From: Isoetes engelmannii
Lineage: Eukaryota > Streptophyta > Lycopodiopsida > Isoetales > Isoetaceae
NCBI GenBank assembly: GCA_011763485.2
Contig: JAANSK020256274.1
Location: 1 to 22,595 of the forward strand
DNA: 22,595 nt
Reading direction: 5' to 3'
Shown: positions 9,819 to 19,992 of the stretch, one piece after another
How positions within the stretch are numbered: the first letter of the stretch is position 1
How the letters are laid out: every line of letters begins with the position of its first letter
Notes under the pieces: generated by a model
Told to the model about the DNA's origin: nothing
The model's database searches: none
What the model saw: the letters and a program-made list of their open reading frames with translations, nothing else
Made by a program: the position numbers and the translations under genes

Positions 9819-11028
9819 AGTAGCAGTGTACAATTGCTGGCAAGTTTGTGATCAAACTTTTTTTGGATGCTCACGATTAGCAATTGCGCATGAGGTGGCA
9901 GCATAATGGCCCTCAAAGCCCCTGTCTATAGTTTTTTATATTTTTCAGTCCTGGGAAATGGGGAGCTTATCCTCAATCATTGGTTGGTATGGGGTGTCAC
10001 TGTGGGAATAAGTACTTTCTGCTGGGAGGTTCTTTACGGGGAAGAACTTCTTAAACATAACCAGTGGGAGTCTGGGACCAGTAATTTTGGTTATTCCAGT
10101 AATTTGCTGGTTATTCCATTGGTGGTTTTTAGCAGAGCAGCCCTACCATGCCTACGCCCTTTCAAGCAATTGTACATCAAAATCTGAGGTGTCATAATAG
10201 TGCCTACACCATTAGATCTCTTTGTTTTAATATGCATGGCCAGGGAATTTAGGTAAAGGCCCCAAAACAGACACAGACACGGGGATATGATGGGTCATTG
10301 CTGCTTACTATTTCTCCTCGCCCCATTTTTTTCTTCCTTCCTTTCATTTCTCTTCCCTCCAGGTACTTTATTGCCATCGTTGTCTTCATCGCGGCTTTGT
10401 GCAGGGAAGAACACGTTGTCTTCATCGCGGCCTGCCCAGAGACGTATGGAGCATTCACATGGAGCGATTTTTTTGAAGCACCGGGTCTCGGTGACAGCAG
10501 GCGTCAACATAGCTTCAACCAAGGCATCCGCCACGCTAAACCCTTCACGCGGATTTGGCTGGCTGGGGCCGCTTGGCTGCAACACATGGCTGCAACCGGG
10601 CTGCAATCTTTAGTTATATTCACATAGGCCCTCCCGGAAAACGTTGCTTGCTTTGGTCTCATACCTCCTATAATAATGGCTGTTGCCATATGTGCTAGCT
10701 GGACCGCTAGAATAAAAAAAGCATTTAACTGATGTGAATGCATTTGGCATAGAAGCCAGGATGGTTGCAGTTCTGTGGTTGCAGCGGCGGCAAATTTGGT
10801 CGGCCATGTGAACGCTACATTAGTTTGGAAAGGCCCAAACAGTTGCCACACAGCTGCCCTTTCTTTGTTATTAACTCTCTAAATGTTGAACGATATGGAG
10901 AGCCAGAGGCCGAGGAAAGAGCCATTATCCCTCAGATTTTGATATTCAATGGTTTCTATTTCCTTTTTTCACATACCTAGGCTTAGTCAAAGGAGGCAAG
11001 CCAGCTCAGGAAGCGGAAGCATAACCTC
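9819..11028. other. upstream flank of NPF gene, no supported gene
   Basis: This stretch between the NPF start and the copia element should hold the NPF promoter and 5' UTR. 10290-10620 is more GC-rich and open in several frames on both strands, but none of the translations resembles a known protein. A 17-bp direct repeat (GTTGTCTTCATCGCGGC) occurs at 10379-10395 and 10415-10431. The GCTGCAA motif recurs near 10575-10605, which might mark an old unclassified repeat. Confidence 0.5.
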
Positions 11029-11121
11029 TATTCAAATCTAAGAATAACAGATTCAATCTACAAAAGGACGGAGGCAAACGTTCTGGAAATCTTATTGAAA
11101 CAATAGAGAATAGAACAAATA
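11029..11121 (-). repeat. copia left (3') LTR, outer piece
   Basis: Matches 19614-19706 in the right LTR base for base in length (93 bp) with about three differences. It is the R/U5 end of the LTR, separated from the rest by the insertion that starts at 11122. Confidence 0.9.
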
Positions 11122-11131
11122 CTAGTAACGG

Positions 11132-11150
11132 TGCCCAGCGTTGCTGGGCA
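11132..11150 (-). other. Helitron 3' terminal hairpin
   Basis: TGCCCAGC and GCTGGGCA form a perfect 8-bp stem around a three-base loop, six bases inside the terminal CTAG at 11122-11125. Helitron 3' ends need such a hairpin to stop strand transfer. Confidence 0.75.
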
Positions 11151-11301
11151 TAAATGAAGAGCGTGTAAATGATGTTCAAGAGAATGATGTAGAGAGATAC
11201 ACTCTTGTTATTGTTGTTTACATGTATATCTACAAAAAAAGTTATCCAATATAAAAATTCCCTAGTTAGTTGAAAGGATGAGGTTCTATTGAATAGTAAG
11301 G

Positions 11302-11319
11302 TGCCCAGCGTTGCTGGGT
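11302..11319 (-). other. second, internal Helitron-type hairpin
   Basis: GTGCCCAGCGTTGCTGGG recurs 170 bp inward from the terminal hairpin, in the same orientation and preceded by ATAGTAAG where the outer copy has CTAGTAACG. It looks like an older or bypassed 3' end without an intact CTAG. Confidence 0.65.
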
Positions 11320-11543
11320 ATAAGTTGGGAAGCTTTAAATGATAGGCCAGCAATGCTCCCAACTCAGAAGGTGTCCCTACCTATCTTCTTATAATTTTTC
11401 TTGAACTGCCCTTTTAAGGCCAAATGCTTTTCATTTTTCAAAGCTTATTCAAGATCATTTGTAGACTGCACTAATAGTGCATAATATGGTGTACACAGTA
11501 GGTTGAATTCAAGGTGCAAAAGTTACCTTATAGATTTTTTGTT

Positions 11544-11640
11544 GTATAGATGTGTGGGACATCTCATAATTGTTTATGTAAAAGGTCACCTTTTTTATAT
11601 AGATGTGTGAGACATCCCATTAAGTTCATGTAAAGGGCCA
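11544..11640. repeat. tandem duplication, about 53-bp period
   Basis: Two diverged units share TATAGATGTGTG.GACATC.CAT and a following ATGTAAA.GG.C segment. It is noncoding, within the Helitron-like element. Confidence 0.6.
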
Positions 11641-12617
11641 TTTATAGTAGGTCAGCTTGCTTGTAATTGATGATTTACTGCCCCAAATGGAAACAGTTTG
11701 CTACCCTTATATAATATATAAGATAATTTTTGGGGAAGTTTAGTTATTTTATAAGTTGCATTCACATTAATTTCAATTGTTATTATGCATTATATAATCA
11801 ACTTTTTTTTATTAGTGTACAATAAACACTTGCCAAATACACCACGAATCTACATAAAAATTGTTTCTTCAACTCGTGGAACATGGGAAGATAGTCTTGC
11901 CCCCAAAAGAGTAATTAGTTTCAATTTCATTTGCGACTGTCTATCCTACAAAGAAGAGAACATTTTCCGTAAGAGTGAAGAAGTTGAACCTGAAACCTAG
12001 TTAAATTAGAAACATTTAGCAAAGCATATTGTATTTTATCAAGCATATGGCATTTTTTACACATGAATTTAAATGAGTTAAAATAGAACCGTGTCTTGTA
12101 GTTTAAGTGTCTGCTGCTTTATATGTTGTAAGAAATGGAAGAGAGTGACAATGGATTGTTGCATCTGTTCAAATACATTAAACAAAAGTCTCACATTACT
12201 TAAAATACAAAATAAATCATAGAATGTTCAAGTGGAACACAACAAATATAATGCGAGGACAATACCATCTGGCAAAAATTAGTTTCTAATATTAGCTCAA
12301 TGCTAAAATTTAAGATAGCATAAGAAAGATCACCACAACAAATTCCTTACATATATCCTTCACATAAGTACGCAATGACACATTCCCCAAGATAGGGTTT
12401 TAAAGTTGGAGAAAAAATTGCTCATTGAGCTACATTTTCCAATTAGTGTTCCTCGCCATTATACCAACAAAACCCAGAAGAGATAATGAGCTTCATATAA
12501 CAAAAGTCAGTATGTTGTTGCTGAAGTGAATGATACTATATTTAAGAAACAACCAGAAAACTAAGACAGCAGACCAAATACAATTGAATGCAGATTTATC
12601 CATCGGTAAAACAACAT

Positions 12618-12965
12618 GGTGTGCTTCAATCTTCACTTATCAAACATACGTGCAGTGACAAAGCGGTGGTTGTAGTGATTACATTGTAAGCCCAATCTTT
12701 GGGCTTTATTAGATAAAAGTAGATTGTAGAATCATCTTTTCCAGAGATTTCCGGATCCCCCAATACCAAATAAAAATCACAAATCTAAGAGGTGTGCTTC
12801 AATCTTCACTTATGAAACATATCTGCAGTGACAAAGCTATTGTTGTAGTGAATATGTTTGTAAGTCCGATCTTTGGGCTTTATTAGATAGAAGCATATTG
12901 TAGAACCAGCTTTTCCAGAGATGTTCAGATCCCTCAATACCAAATAACAATCACAATCTAAGAAA
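12618..12965. repeat. 173-bp tandem duplication
   Basis: Units 12618-12790 and 12791-12965 both begin GGTGTGCTTCAATCTTCACT and end with a similar AATCTAAGA segment. On the minus strand both read as related peptides (CDFYLVLGDPEISGKDDST and CDCYLVLRDLNISGKAGST, each followed by FYLIKPKD), so the unit may derive from a coding exon. I do not recognise the protein. The second unit sits in an open frame of 83 residues (12806-13057, minus). Confidence 0.75.
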
Positions 12966-13322
12966 GACACATAAGAAGAATCTGTACTTTTCCTGCCAGA
13001 ACACTGGTTTCTGGAATTCCTCGAATTTGCACTAAGGTCGCCCTTATCGTTCTTCAAAACGCATTGCTCAAATCAAACAAACCCAAATGAAAAGGACCAA
13101 GAAAAAATGTTTCTCTTACCAGAATGTAGATTTTTACAGGTGAGTTCTGCCACAGATATGTTGCTCATACTTCTATCAAAAAAATAGTGCAGTAGCCCGG
13201 TAGGTCACCTCCCTAGCAGCGGTTATTTTACAGCTGATTCCCACCATCAAGGTTAAGAGATTCCACGGATTTGTAGCTCTAAGAGATGAAAAGGTGGAAG
13301 AAATCATCCAAGTTTCTATTAC

Positions 13323-13551
13323 CTAGATAGGAAACGCATCCATATCTGCCCGCATAGCAACAAAGGGAGGTCCACCATCTCCTGTGGCAACTACTCCAGT
13401 TCTGGCAATGGGCCACCTGTAATTTATCCCCATCTCTGACTTTACTAAGGAGCTGGTTTTAAGTTCCGTATATTCAAGCTCGTTGAATAGACCTCTTGAT
13501 GCCCTTAATCCATTCCCTGATTGCCGTTTCCTTTGCTTTGTCTAGCAAAAC
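13323..13551 (-). pseudogene. captured exon of an ILR1-like IAA-amino acid hydrolase (M20)
   Basis: The minus strand reads [17 protein letters not shown], then in another frame [18 protein letters not shown], then [20 protein letters not shown] and [13 protein letters not shown]. This follows the N-terminal part of plant IAA-amino acid hydrolases (ILR1/ILL, peptidase M20D), which release auxin from amino-acid conjugates. Flanking AG (13553-13552) and GT (13322-13321) fit intact splice sites, so the piece was taken from genomic DNA rather than cDNA. It is decayed: a frameshift lies near 13475-13490 and a TAG replaces what is probably a Gln codon at the exon end (13325-13323). The metal-binding His/Cys/Glu residues of the family lie in later exons, not found here. 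The whole enzyme is about 430 residues; this holds roughly 75. Confidence 0.8.
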
Positions 13552-13646
13552 CTGATAAACATGATAATTTGCAACAGAGGCAATGGACACATGCCAGCAA
13601 AACTTTATATACATGATAATTGCAACAACCGCAATGGGCACACGCC
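13544..13646. repeat. 52-bp tandem duplication
   Basis: Units 13544-13595 and 13596-13646 share AGCAAAAC, ACATGATAATT and GCAATGG.CACA.GCC. The duplication covers the 3' splice site upstream of the captured hydrolase exon. Confidence 0.7.
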
Positions 13647-13782
13647 AAAAGAGCATAACGAATCCATATGCCACAAAAAGCCTGGCGCCATAGCCATGCC
13701 CAAACTTTTCTTTCCACATCCACGGTAAAAAAGATGAATTTGTCAAATCTGAACAGAAGAGTTTGAAGGTATGCCTGATTAC

Positions 13783-14094
13783 TTACTGCGACGTCAGTTT
13801 AGGTCGAATGAAGGGTTTGAACCCATTTTGTCTCGTCTCTTGGAAAATCTTGATTGCTTCCTTCCCATCTCCTTTCTGATTATAACCTGCCATCATTGTG
13901 ATCCATGTAAATAAATCTATTTCAGACGTGTGAAACAACTGTGGTGCATCAATCACATCTCCAAAATTTAAATACATGTTGAGCAAAGCATTATCTACAA
14001 CAATGCTGGTTTCTTTTGTTTGAATAAAGTGAGCATGAAATTGCCTTGCACTTATAAGAGCTGTATAACTGTCTTGGGATCTCGATTTCTTCAG
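13783..14094 (-). pseudogene. captured pentatricopeptide repeat (PPR, PLS-class) fragment
   Basis: The minus-strand frame reads ARQFHAHFIQTKETSIVVDN, ALLNMYLNFGDVIDAPQLF and DLFTWITMMAGYNQKGDGKE followed by AIKIFQETRQNGFKP. This matches the plant PLS-type PPR pattern (RQ.HAH.I..., NAL..MY...G....A..LF, D...W..MIAGY...G...EA...F..M...G.KP), about two to three repeats. Such proteins bind organelle RNA and help edit or process it. Only a fragment of a protein that is normally 500 residues or more is present, with no start, targeting peptide or E/DYW end, and a stop bounds it upstream. I infer capture by the Helitron. Confidence 0.75.
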
Positions 14095-14300
14095 CTAGTT
14101 CAATGCCTCTTGAATTGCCCTGTATTACATAATGCAATTGAGATCATTGCATACTGATTTTTCTTATAAATCACTTTAAAGTATTTAGGATGCAGTGGTA
14201 CATTTGCTCTTTTTCTTGGCGTGCCCACCATGATCTATTTGTATGGAATTCGATCAAAGACGATTGCTTGAACTTTCATAAGTCAATACTTGCTTCAGAT

Positions 14301-14370
14301 ACATCAATGGATGGAAATTTCTATAGACCTCTTAAGATGACATCAATGGATGGAAATACCTACAATCCTC
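14301..14370. repeat. 39-bp tandem duplication
   Basis: ACATCAATGGATGGAAAT begins both units at 14301 and 14340, and the rest is diverged. It lies within the Helitron-like element. Confidence 0.65.
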
Positions 14371-14970
14371 TCTTTTCTTACGTGATCTTACTTACCAGAG
14401 CACCTTATGATCAACCACGGACCAAAACGTAATAGCAAGCCAACGTTTTTTGCTTCCGGATCTGCTTCAAACAGGCTTGATCCTCAACCAAATGGCCTGC
14501 AGGAAGCCAAGGATCCCATTTCGGCCCCCTAGGAACCTACTGGTTAATTCTCGGGCAATTTAATGCAGTTTCTATAAACTACCTCCAACTGCTCTTCTTG
14601 GCTTGTTGAATCGGAAGAAACATTTGTAGCTCCAAAGACAGTCACAGACGACCCCTTATAGCTTGGATTCTAATGCAATAGATCTTCCAAAAGCTAACAA
14701 CTCAGACTACACTCTGAATTTGCTATGCAAAATTCCTCTTCTCCGATCTGACCCTCCATACTACACGAACCTCCATACTACACCAGAGAAAGAACCAGAG
14801 AAAGTTGATGCCACCACGGACTGAAGCGATGGCAGCAGCATCATATGATGGTCTTCCAGCCATAGCCATGAATGTCCGACCGTTAAAATATTAACTCAAA
14901 ATCTGGGACGTCCGATCTAGGTTTTGACCCATGGACAGACATACATACGGTATAATTTTATAATATAAAA

Positions 14971-15102
14971 TAGATGTTCCTAATATGTAGGAGCTGCTAA
15001 CTTTAGACACCGTAAATTTTAGCTCTAACATGCAGATCTGATCACATCTGTCCATCTTTAGAACCATAGGGTTATTTTGTCACAAGACTATAATAGTCAA
15101 CA
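14971..15102 (-). repeat. copia left (3') LTR, inner piece
   Basis: Begins at the Helitron junction and ends (as read on plus) in CAACA, so on the minus strand the LTR starts TGTTGAC. Its first 52 bp match 19707-19758; the remaining 80 bp have no partner in the truncated right LTR. Confidence 0.88.
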
Positions 15103-15115
15103 CTCCTCCTCAAAA
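15103..15115 (-). other. copia polypurine tract
   Basis: The minus strand reads TTTTGAGGAGGAG directly before the LTR start TGTTGAC, the usual plus-strand primer site of copia elements. Confidence 0.8.
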
Positions 15116-18100
15116 TAAACACTTCACTTCATGTTTCAATCAGCAATTAAGCTAGAACTGTTCATCGAAACTTGAATGAAACTAAAAACATCAAAGGAAA
15201 TTTAGCTAATATGAAAATCTGCATCACTCCAACAGTCTTCAAAATCTTGCAGCATCCCTTAAACTATGAATGAATGATTTAGAAGCAAACCATTCACGAA
15301 TCATGTCTTCAGTTCTGCTACAATTTCCAGCATCTAAACAATGCTCAAACATGCACCATCCCAAGTTCTGCAACGCACTTAAGAAACTTCTTCTTCCCTA
15401 AAGCTTTTGTAAAAACATCTGTAGTCATTTTGTCAGTCCTTAAATGTTGAACAACAACATGTCCTTCCATGACCTTTTCTCGTGTGAAATGGAATTGCAC
15501 CTCAATGTTCTTTGCTTTCGAGAAATTCGTTGGATTCTTTGCTAATGAAATTGCAGCAGAATTATCATTATGGATAATGGTAGCCTTACCTTGTGGCACA
15601 TTAATTTCTCGAAGCAATCTCCTGAGCCAGATACATTCCTTAGTAGCACTGCACAATGCCATATATTTAGACTCACACATAGATGCGGCAGTCGCCTTTT
15701 GTTTCCTGCTGCACCAATCTATTGCTCCCCCTTGCAGAAGGAAACAAAACCCAGTTCTAGATTTCCGATCAGCTAAATCCCCTGCATAGTCTGCGTCTGC
15801 AAATGCTTGAAGCATAAGGGGCTGGGAAAATGTGTGTTGATAGCAAATACCGAGTGTGGCATTGGCATGGAGATAACGAAGCAATCTTTTGAGAGCTATC
15901 CAATGCTCAGGTGCAGGCCTTTCAAGAAAGTGACTAAGAGTAATGGTGGCTTGAGCTATATCAGGGCGTGTGCACACCATCAAATGCATCAAGGAGCCTA
16001 CGATGTTACGGAAAGAAAGCCCACCAAGGGAATCTGTAGCAAGTGAAAAAGGAGTGGCAGTCATATGAAATACAGCAGGTGTAGCAACTCCTTTGCTTCC
16101 ATGCATATTACATGCTTGCAGAAGATTAGCAACAAACTGGGACTAATGAATAAGGATGTTTTTAAACTTAGGATCTCTACTAACTTGAATCCCAAGAAAG
16201 TAATGCAAATCACCCAAATCTGTCATATGAAAGCGGGCAGCCAAGGCAGCTTTGGTTTCTTTCATCATTTCAGAATCATTGCTTGCCAAAATCAAATCAT
16301 CTACATACAAAACAATGATAATCACACCAGCATTATACCTCTTACAGTAAATATTTCAGTCCGCATGACTTCGAGTAAATCCTTGTTTTGTGAAAAACTT
16401 GTGAATGGTATGATACCACTGCCGAGGAGATTGCTTGAGCCAGTAAATCGCCTTGTGCAGCTTATACACTTTATCTTCTTGTCCATGTTCCACAAAACCA
16501 GGAGCTTATCGGAGATAAACCTCTTCTTGCAACTTACCATGTAAAAATGTCGTCTTAACGTCTATTTGTTTCAGATCATAATCCAAAGCTGCTGCCACTG
16601 CTAATACTGTTCTCACAGAACTCAGCCTAGCAACTGGTGCAAAGGTTTTAGTGTAATCCACGCCGGGAACTTGAGAACATCCCATGGCAACCAACCGTGC
16701 TTTATATTTACTAACTGCATTATGCTCATTATATTTTACCTTGTAAATCCATTTAGAATTTACAACTTTCCTTCCTTTTGGCAGATCCGTAAGAGTCCAA
16801 GTCTTGTTATCTACCAAGGACTGATATTCCTCATGCATGGCCTTAAGCCACTCTTCTTTTTAGTACTATGCATGGCATGGGAAAAGGTCTTGGGCTCGTC
16901 AGGCAACATGGTAGTGTGAAAGGCAATGTATCCAGAGGTCTTCTTACCCTGTGAATTGAGGTAATCTTGCATATGACTGGTAAGACGCTTAGTTCTACTA
17001 GACCGCCTTAACACATCTGGCTGAGGATCAGAACTTGATACTAAATCTTCTAACTCACCATCACTGTCCTCTGGTTTTGAGGGAAGTTCAACATCACACT
17101 CAGAAGATCCTCATGTATGCGCATCCACATCATCAACTTCATCATCATCAGAGTTAGTATCACTATTAGAGGAATGACTCAAATCATAACATTGATTACC
17201 CTTTCCTTTTCCAAAATCAAAGTGTTGTTCATCAAAGTGGACACTTCTTCTAATAATTACCTTTTTCTTTGAAGGAAGGAACAACTGATAGCCTTTAATT
17301 TCGTCCGAATAACCAACAAACATACAAGGTACTGATTTGTTGGGCAACTTATCCCGCTTCAAATGTGCAAAGGCATTACACCCAAAAAATTTCATGTCAA
17401 CCATGTCAGGTTTCCTTCTCGTCCAAACTTCTTATGGAACAGCCTTTGGAGACGCTTTTATTGGGATTCTATTAAGCAAGTACACTGCCGTATGAACTGC
17501 CTCCCCACAAAAAGAAGGATCAATGTTATTTCTAAAAAGCATGGCTCGTGCACACTCTAGAAAGTCCTATTCTTCCGTTCAACAATCCCATTTTGTTGAT
17601 GCTCATGGGACACAGACTTTTCATGCTTAATACCACATTCATTGCAAAGGTTTTCAAACCTCCTATCGACAAATTCACCTCCCTGATCTGTCCTAATTTG
17701 CTTAATTGTGCAGTCGGACTGATGTTCCACAAGTCTTTTCCAATTGACAAAACGTCCAAACACTTTTGACTTCTTATTTAAAAAATAAATAAACCCACAG
17801 TTTTCTACTAAAATCATCAATTATTAGGAGAAAGTACCTTGCACCACCTACAGAAGGAATCTTAGCTTTTTCCCAAACGTCCATATGGACCAGCTCCAAA
17901 CATTTTTCTGCTCTATGTGCTTTCCCTTTAGAAAATTTCCTCCGATGTATTTCCGAGCATACAGCCTTCACACAACCTTGTAGGTTTTCCAATCTGTGGT
18001 AGACTATCCACTAACTTATGTTTTGCCATTTCCTTCAAAAGTGAAAAATTAGGATGTTCCAGCCTCTCGTGCCACAGCTGGGTATTATCCACTATAGAAG

Positions 18101-19601
18101 CATTCAGGGCTGTTCGTTGGGACCAGCTCAATTGATACAAGTCTTCGTCTCTACTCCCCATGGCTAACACATTCCTCCTTCTATCTTTGATAAGGCACTT
18201 CCCATAACCAAATTGTACCAACAAACTTGCATCGTCAAGCTTAGAGATGGACAAAAGATTTGCTTCCAGCTCAGGAACATGAAGAGCTTTCTTTAGACAA
18301 ACATCACCAGTAGGCACTTGCAGCTTAACAGTACCAACTCCAACAATATCAAGATTACCTTTGCCGACTTTTACTTTGCTGTTCTTGACACCCTGATATT
18401 CAACAAAAAGTTCCCGTTTAGGTGTCATATGATCTGAGGCTCCAGAATCTAAGTACCAAATTCCATATGGAGTTTGCGCCACAAAATACCCTACTGCTTG
18501 GGTCATAAAAATGTTGTCACAACACAACTGCAAGTATCCCAACAATGTCTTCATCATTTTAAAGGTTCCACGTTTACAAATGAGGAAAACATCCACGAGA
18601 AAAAACAAAGAGGACTTCATACCAAGCAAATTTGTTTACATTGGTTCTTTCAACCATGCAAACAAAAGCTTTTCCAGATATGAAAGAATCATTACTATCA
18701 GATGATTCTTCCTCTGAAGCAGAAAAAGAATCACAAGATTTAACTTTAGAGGCTTTATGCGCTTTGGCTTCCTTCTTCTATTTTCTTTTCTCGTGTCAAG
18801 CTCTCTTTTCTTCCTCTTATCTGGTTTTGTACAATCCGTAGCCAAATGCCCAATTTGACCACAATTGTAACATTTTCTAGTAACTTCTCTGCCACTCACC
18901 AAGGCTTGAAAATCTTTGGAAGAAGAACTCTTCTTTGTTCCCTTTTGATTTTTCTCTTCCAAGAACAGCTGCTGACATGCCCATTCCAGGTCTACCTTCT
19001 CAACAGATCCAATAACGTTCTTCACATTATTGTACGAACTAGGCAGTCCCAACAAAAGGGCTCCTACAAGCAAATCATCATTCAATGCTTTGTTCATGCC
19101 CTACAACTGCTTGGCCGCTTGTCTAATCGTGCCAATGTACTCTTCCACACTCATTTCTTCTCTCAGCTTTGTATTAAAAACAACTGCATACAAGTTTGCC
19201 TGAGTAGAAAAGTGTTTTCTCCTGTAAGATTTTTGAAGTTCTTCCCATGCATCTTTGGCTGAAGGAGCTTCTGCAATATGAGGCATCAAGGTATCATCCA
19301 AGTAACGAAGAATCCTACTCTTTGCGCCCAGTTTCTCTGCATCCATTTAGCCAAAGCCTGCTTCTCAGCTTCATCAATCTTAACTACTTCAATGGTAGAA
19401 GTCCCTTCTTTGGCCTCTGTAGAAGTTATCAAATTTCTCACATGCACTTCCGGCCTTGGTTCTTCACCGTTGACAATTCCCCACGGACCTTTCTCACACA
19501 GTTTGGCCTGCACTCTGATAAACCAATAATAGGCGTTCCCATGGTTCAAATTCTCAATTTTCATCTTGATTTCCCTGCAGTACGTCCTCAAGGTCGATTT
19601 T

Positions 19602-19613
19602 GCTCTGATACCA
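19602..19613 (-). other. copia primer-binding site (tRNA-iMet)
   Basis: The minus strand reads TGGTATCAGAGC right after the LTR end, complementary to the 3' end of plant initiator tRNA-Met. Confidence 0.9.
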
Positions 19614-19758
19614 TATTCAAATTTAAGAATAACAGATTCAATCTACAAAAGGACGGAGGCAAACGTTCTAGAAATCTTATTGAAACAATAGAGAATAGAA
19701 CAGATATAGATGTTCCTAACATGTAGGAGCTGCTAACTTTAGACACCGTTAACTTTAG
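19614..19758 (-). repeat. copia right (5') LTR, truncated
   Basis: 145 bp match both pieces of the left LTR (93 + 52 bp). The outer approximately 80 bp are replaced by unrelated sequence that leads into the LINE. It is uninterrupted at the point where the left LTR carries the Helitron, so it serves as the empty site. Confidence 0.88.
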
Positions 19759-19847
19759 ACACTGGTATATTATACCACCTCCCTCCTTCTACCCCCAAAT
19801 GATGTGCGCTTAATCGCATTCTACATATTGTATGCCTTTTCTTCATT

Positions 19848-19913
19848 GAGAGAGAGGGGGGAGAGGGAGAGGGAGAGGGAGAGGGAGAGGGAGGGGGAGA
19901 GAGAGAGAGAGAG
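19848..19913. repeat. GA-rich microsatellite (GAGAGG/GA)
   Basis: Repeated GAGAGG units followed by (GA)n over 66 bp, then three T-runs. It lies between the broken LTR edge and the first recognisable LINE sequence. Confidence 0.9.
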
Positions 19914-19992
19914 CATTTTTTTTACGTCATACCATTTTTTTGGCAGCCCATTTTTTTACCTCTTGGGACATATGACAACGCTTCTCAAATTT

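Larger units (their letters stand above)
11122..14970 (-). mobile_element. non-autonomous Helitron-like element (3,849 bp) inside the copia LTR
   Basis: Comparison with the uninterrupted right LTR (junction at 19706/19707) shows 3,849 bp inserted between A and T with no base lost or duplicated, the hallmark of Helitron rolling-circle insertion. In minus orientation the 3' terminus is CTAG (the CTRR rule), preceded by five bases and a perfect 8-bp hairpin, also as expected. The 5' terminus reads TTTTATATTATAAAATTATA rather than starting with the usual TC, which may be decay or a variant family. No Rep/helicase coding is visible, so it is non-autonomous. Its cargo includes fragments of an ILR1-like hydrolase and a PPR gene, both on the minus strand, and at least four short tandem duplications. 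11640-12617 is AT-rich with nothing recognisable; 14380-14940 likewise. Confidence 0.82.
11029..19758 (-). mobile_element. Ty1/copia LTR retrotransposon, broken fossil with nested insertion
   Basis: Minus-strand order is right LTR, tRNA-iMet primer-binding site, gag, protease, integrase, reverse transcriptase, RNase H, polypurine tract, left LTR. That protease-integrase-RT order is the copia one. Approximate parts: gag 18.6-19.6 kb with zinc knuckle CYNCGQIGHLATDC; protease near 18.45 kb (WYLDSGASDHMT); integrase 17.5-18.0 kb; reverse transcriptase 16.1-16.9 kb; RNase H 15.3-15.8 kb. The coding region is broken in roughly ten places, so it is a fossil. The LTRs (full length about 225 bp) differ at about 6 of 145 comparable positions (near 4 percent), suggesting insertion some millions of years ago, depending on the host's substitution rate. 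A 3.85-kb Helitron-like element lies inside the left LTR, and the right LTR is cut short next to a LINE. Confidence 0.93.

Noticed and set aside
9531-9833. 100-residue hydrophobic minus-strand frame around the NPF start
   Set aside because: It reads straight through the proposed intron 1; the splice signals and NPF signature in exon 2 explain the region better.
9906-10187. 93-residue plus-strand frame
   Set aside because: No family resemblance, and no supporting neighbour or start context.
10249-10627. Several overlapping open frames of about 70-110 residues on both strands
   Set aside because: They overlap each other on both strands, follow a GC-rich pocket, and none resembles a protein family.
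11122-14970. Possibility that this insert is a MITE, TIR transposon or solo LTR insertion
   Set aside because: There are no terminal inverted repeats and no target duplication, and the insertion lies precisely between A and T with a CTAG end and hairpin.
15469-19726. Plus-strand frames opposite the copia element
   Set aside because: They are antisense shadows of the element's coding strand.
19848-19913. Repeated units as a CRISPR-like array
   Set aside because: It is a simple GA-rich microsatellite with no spacers.
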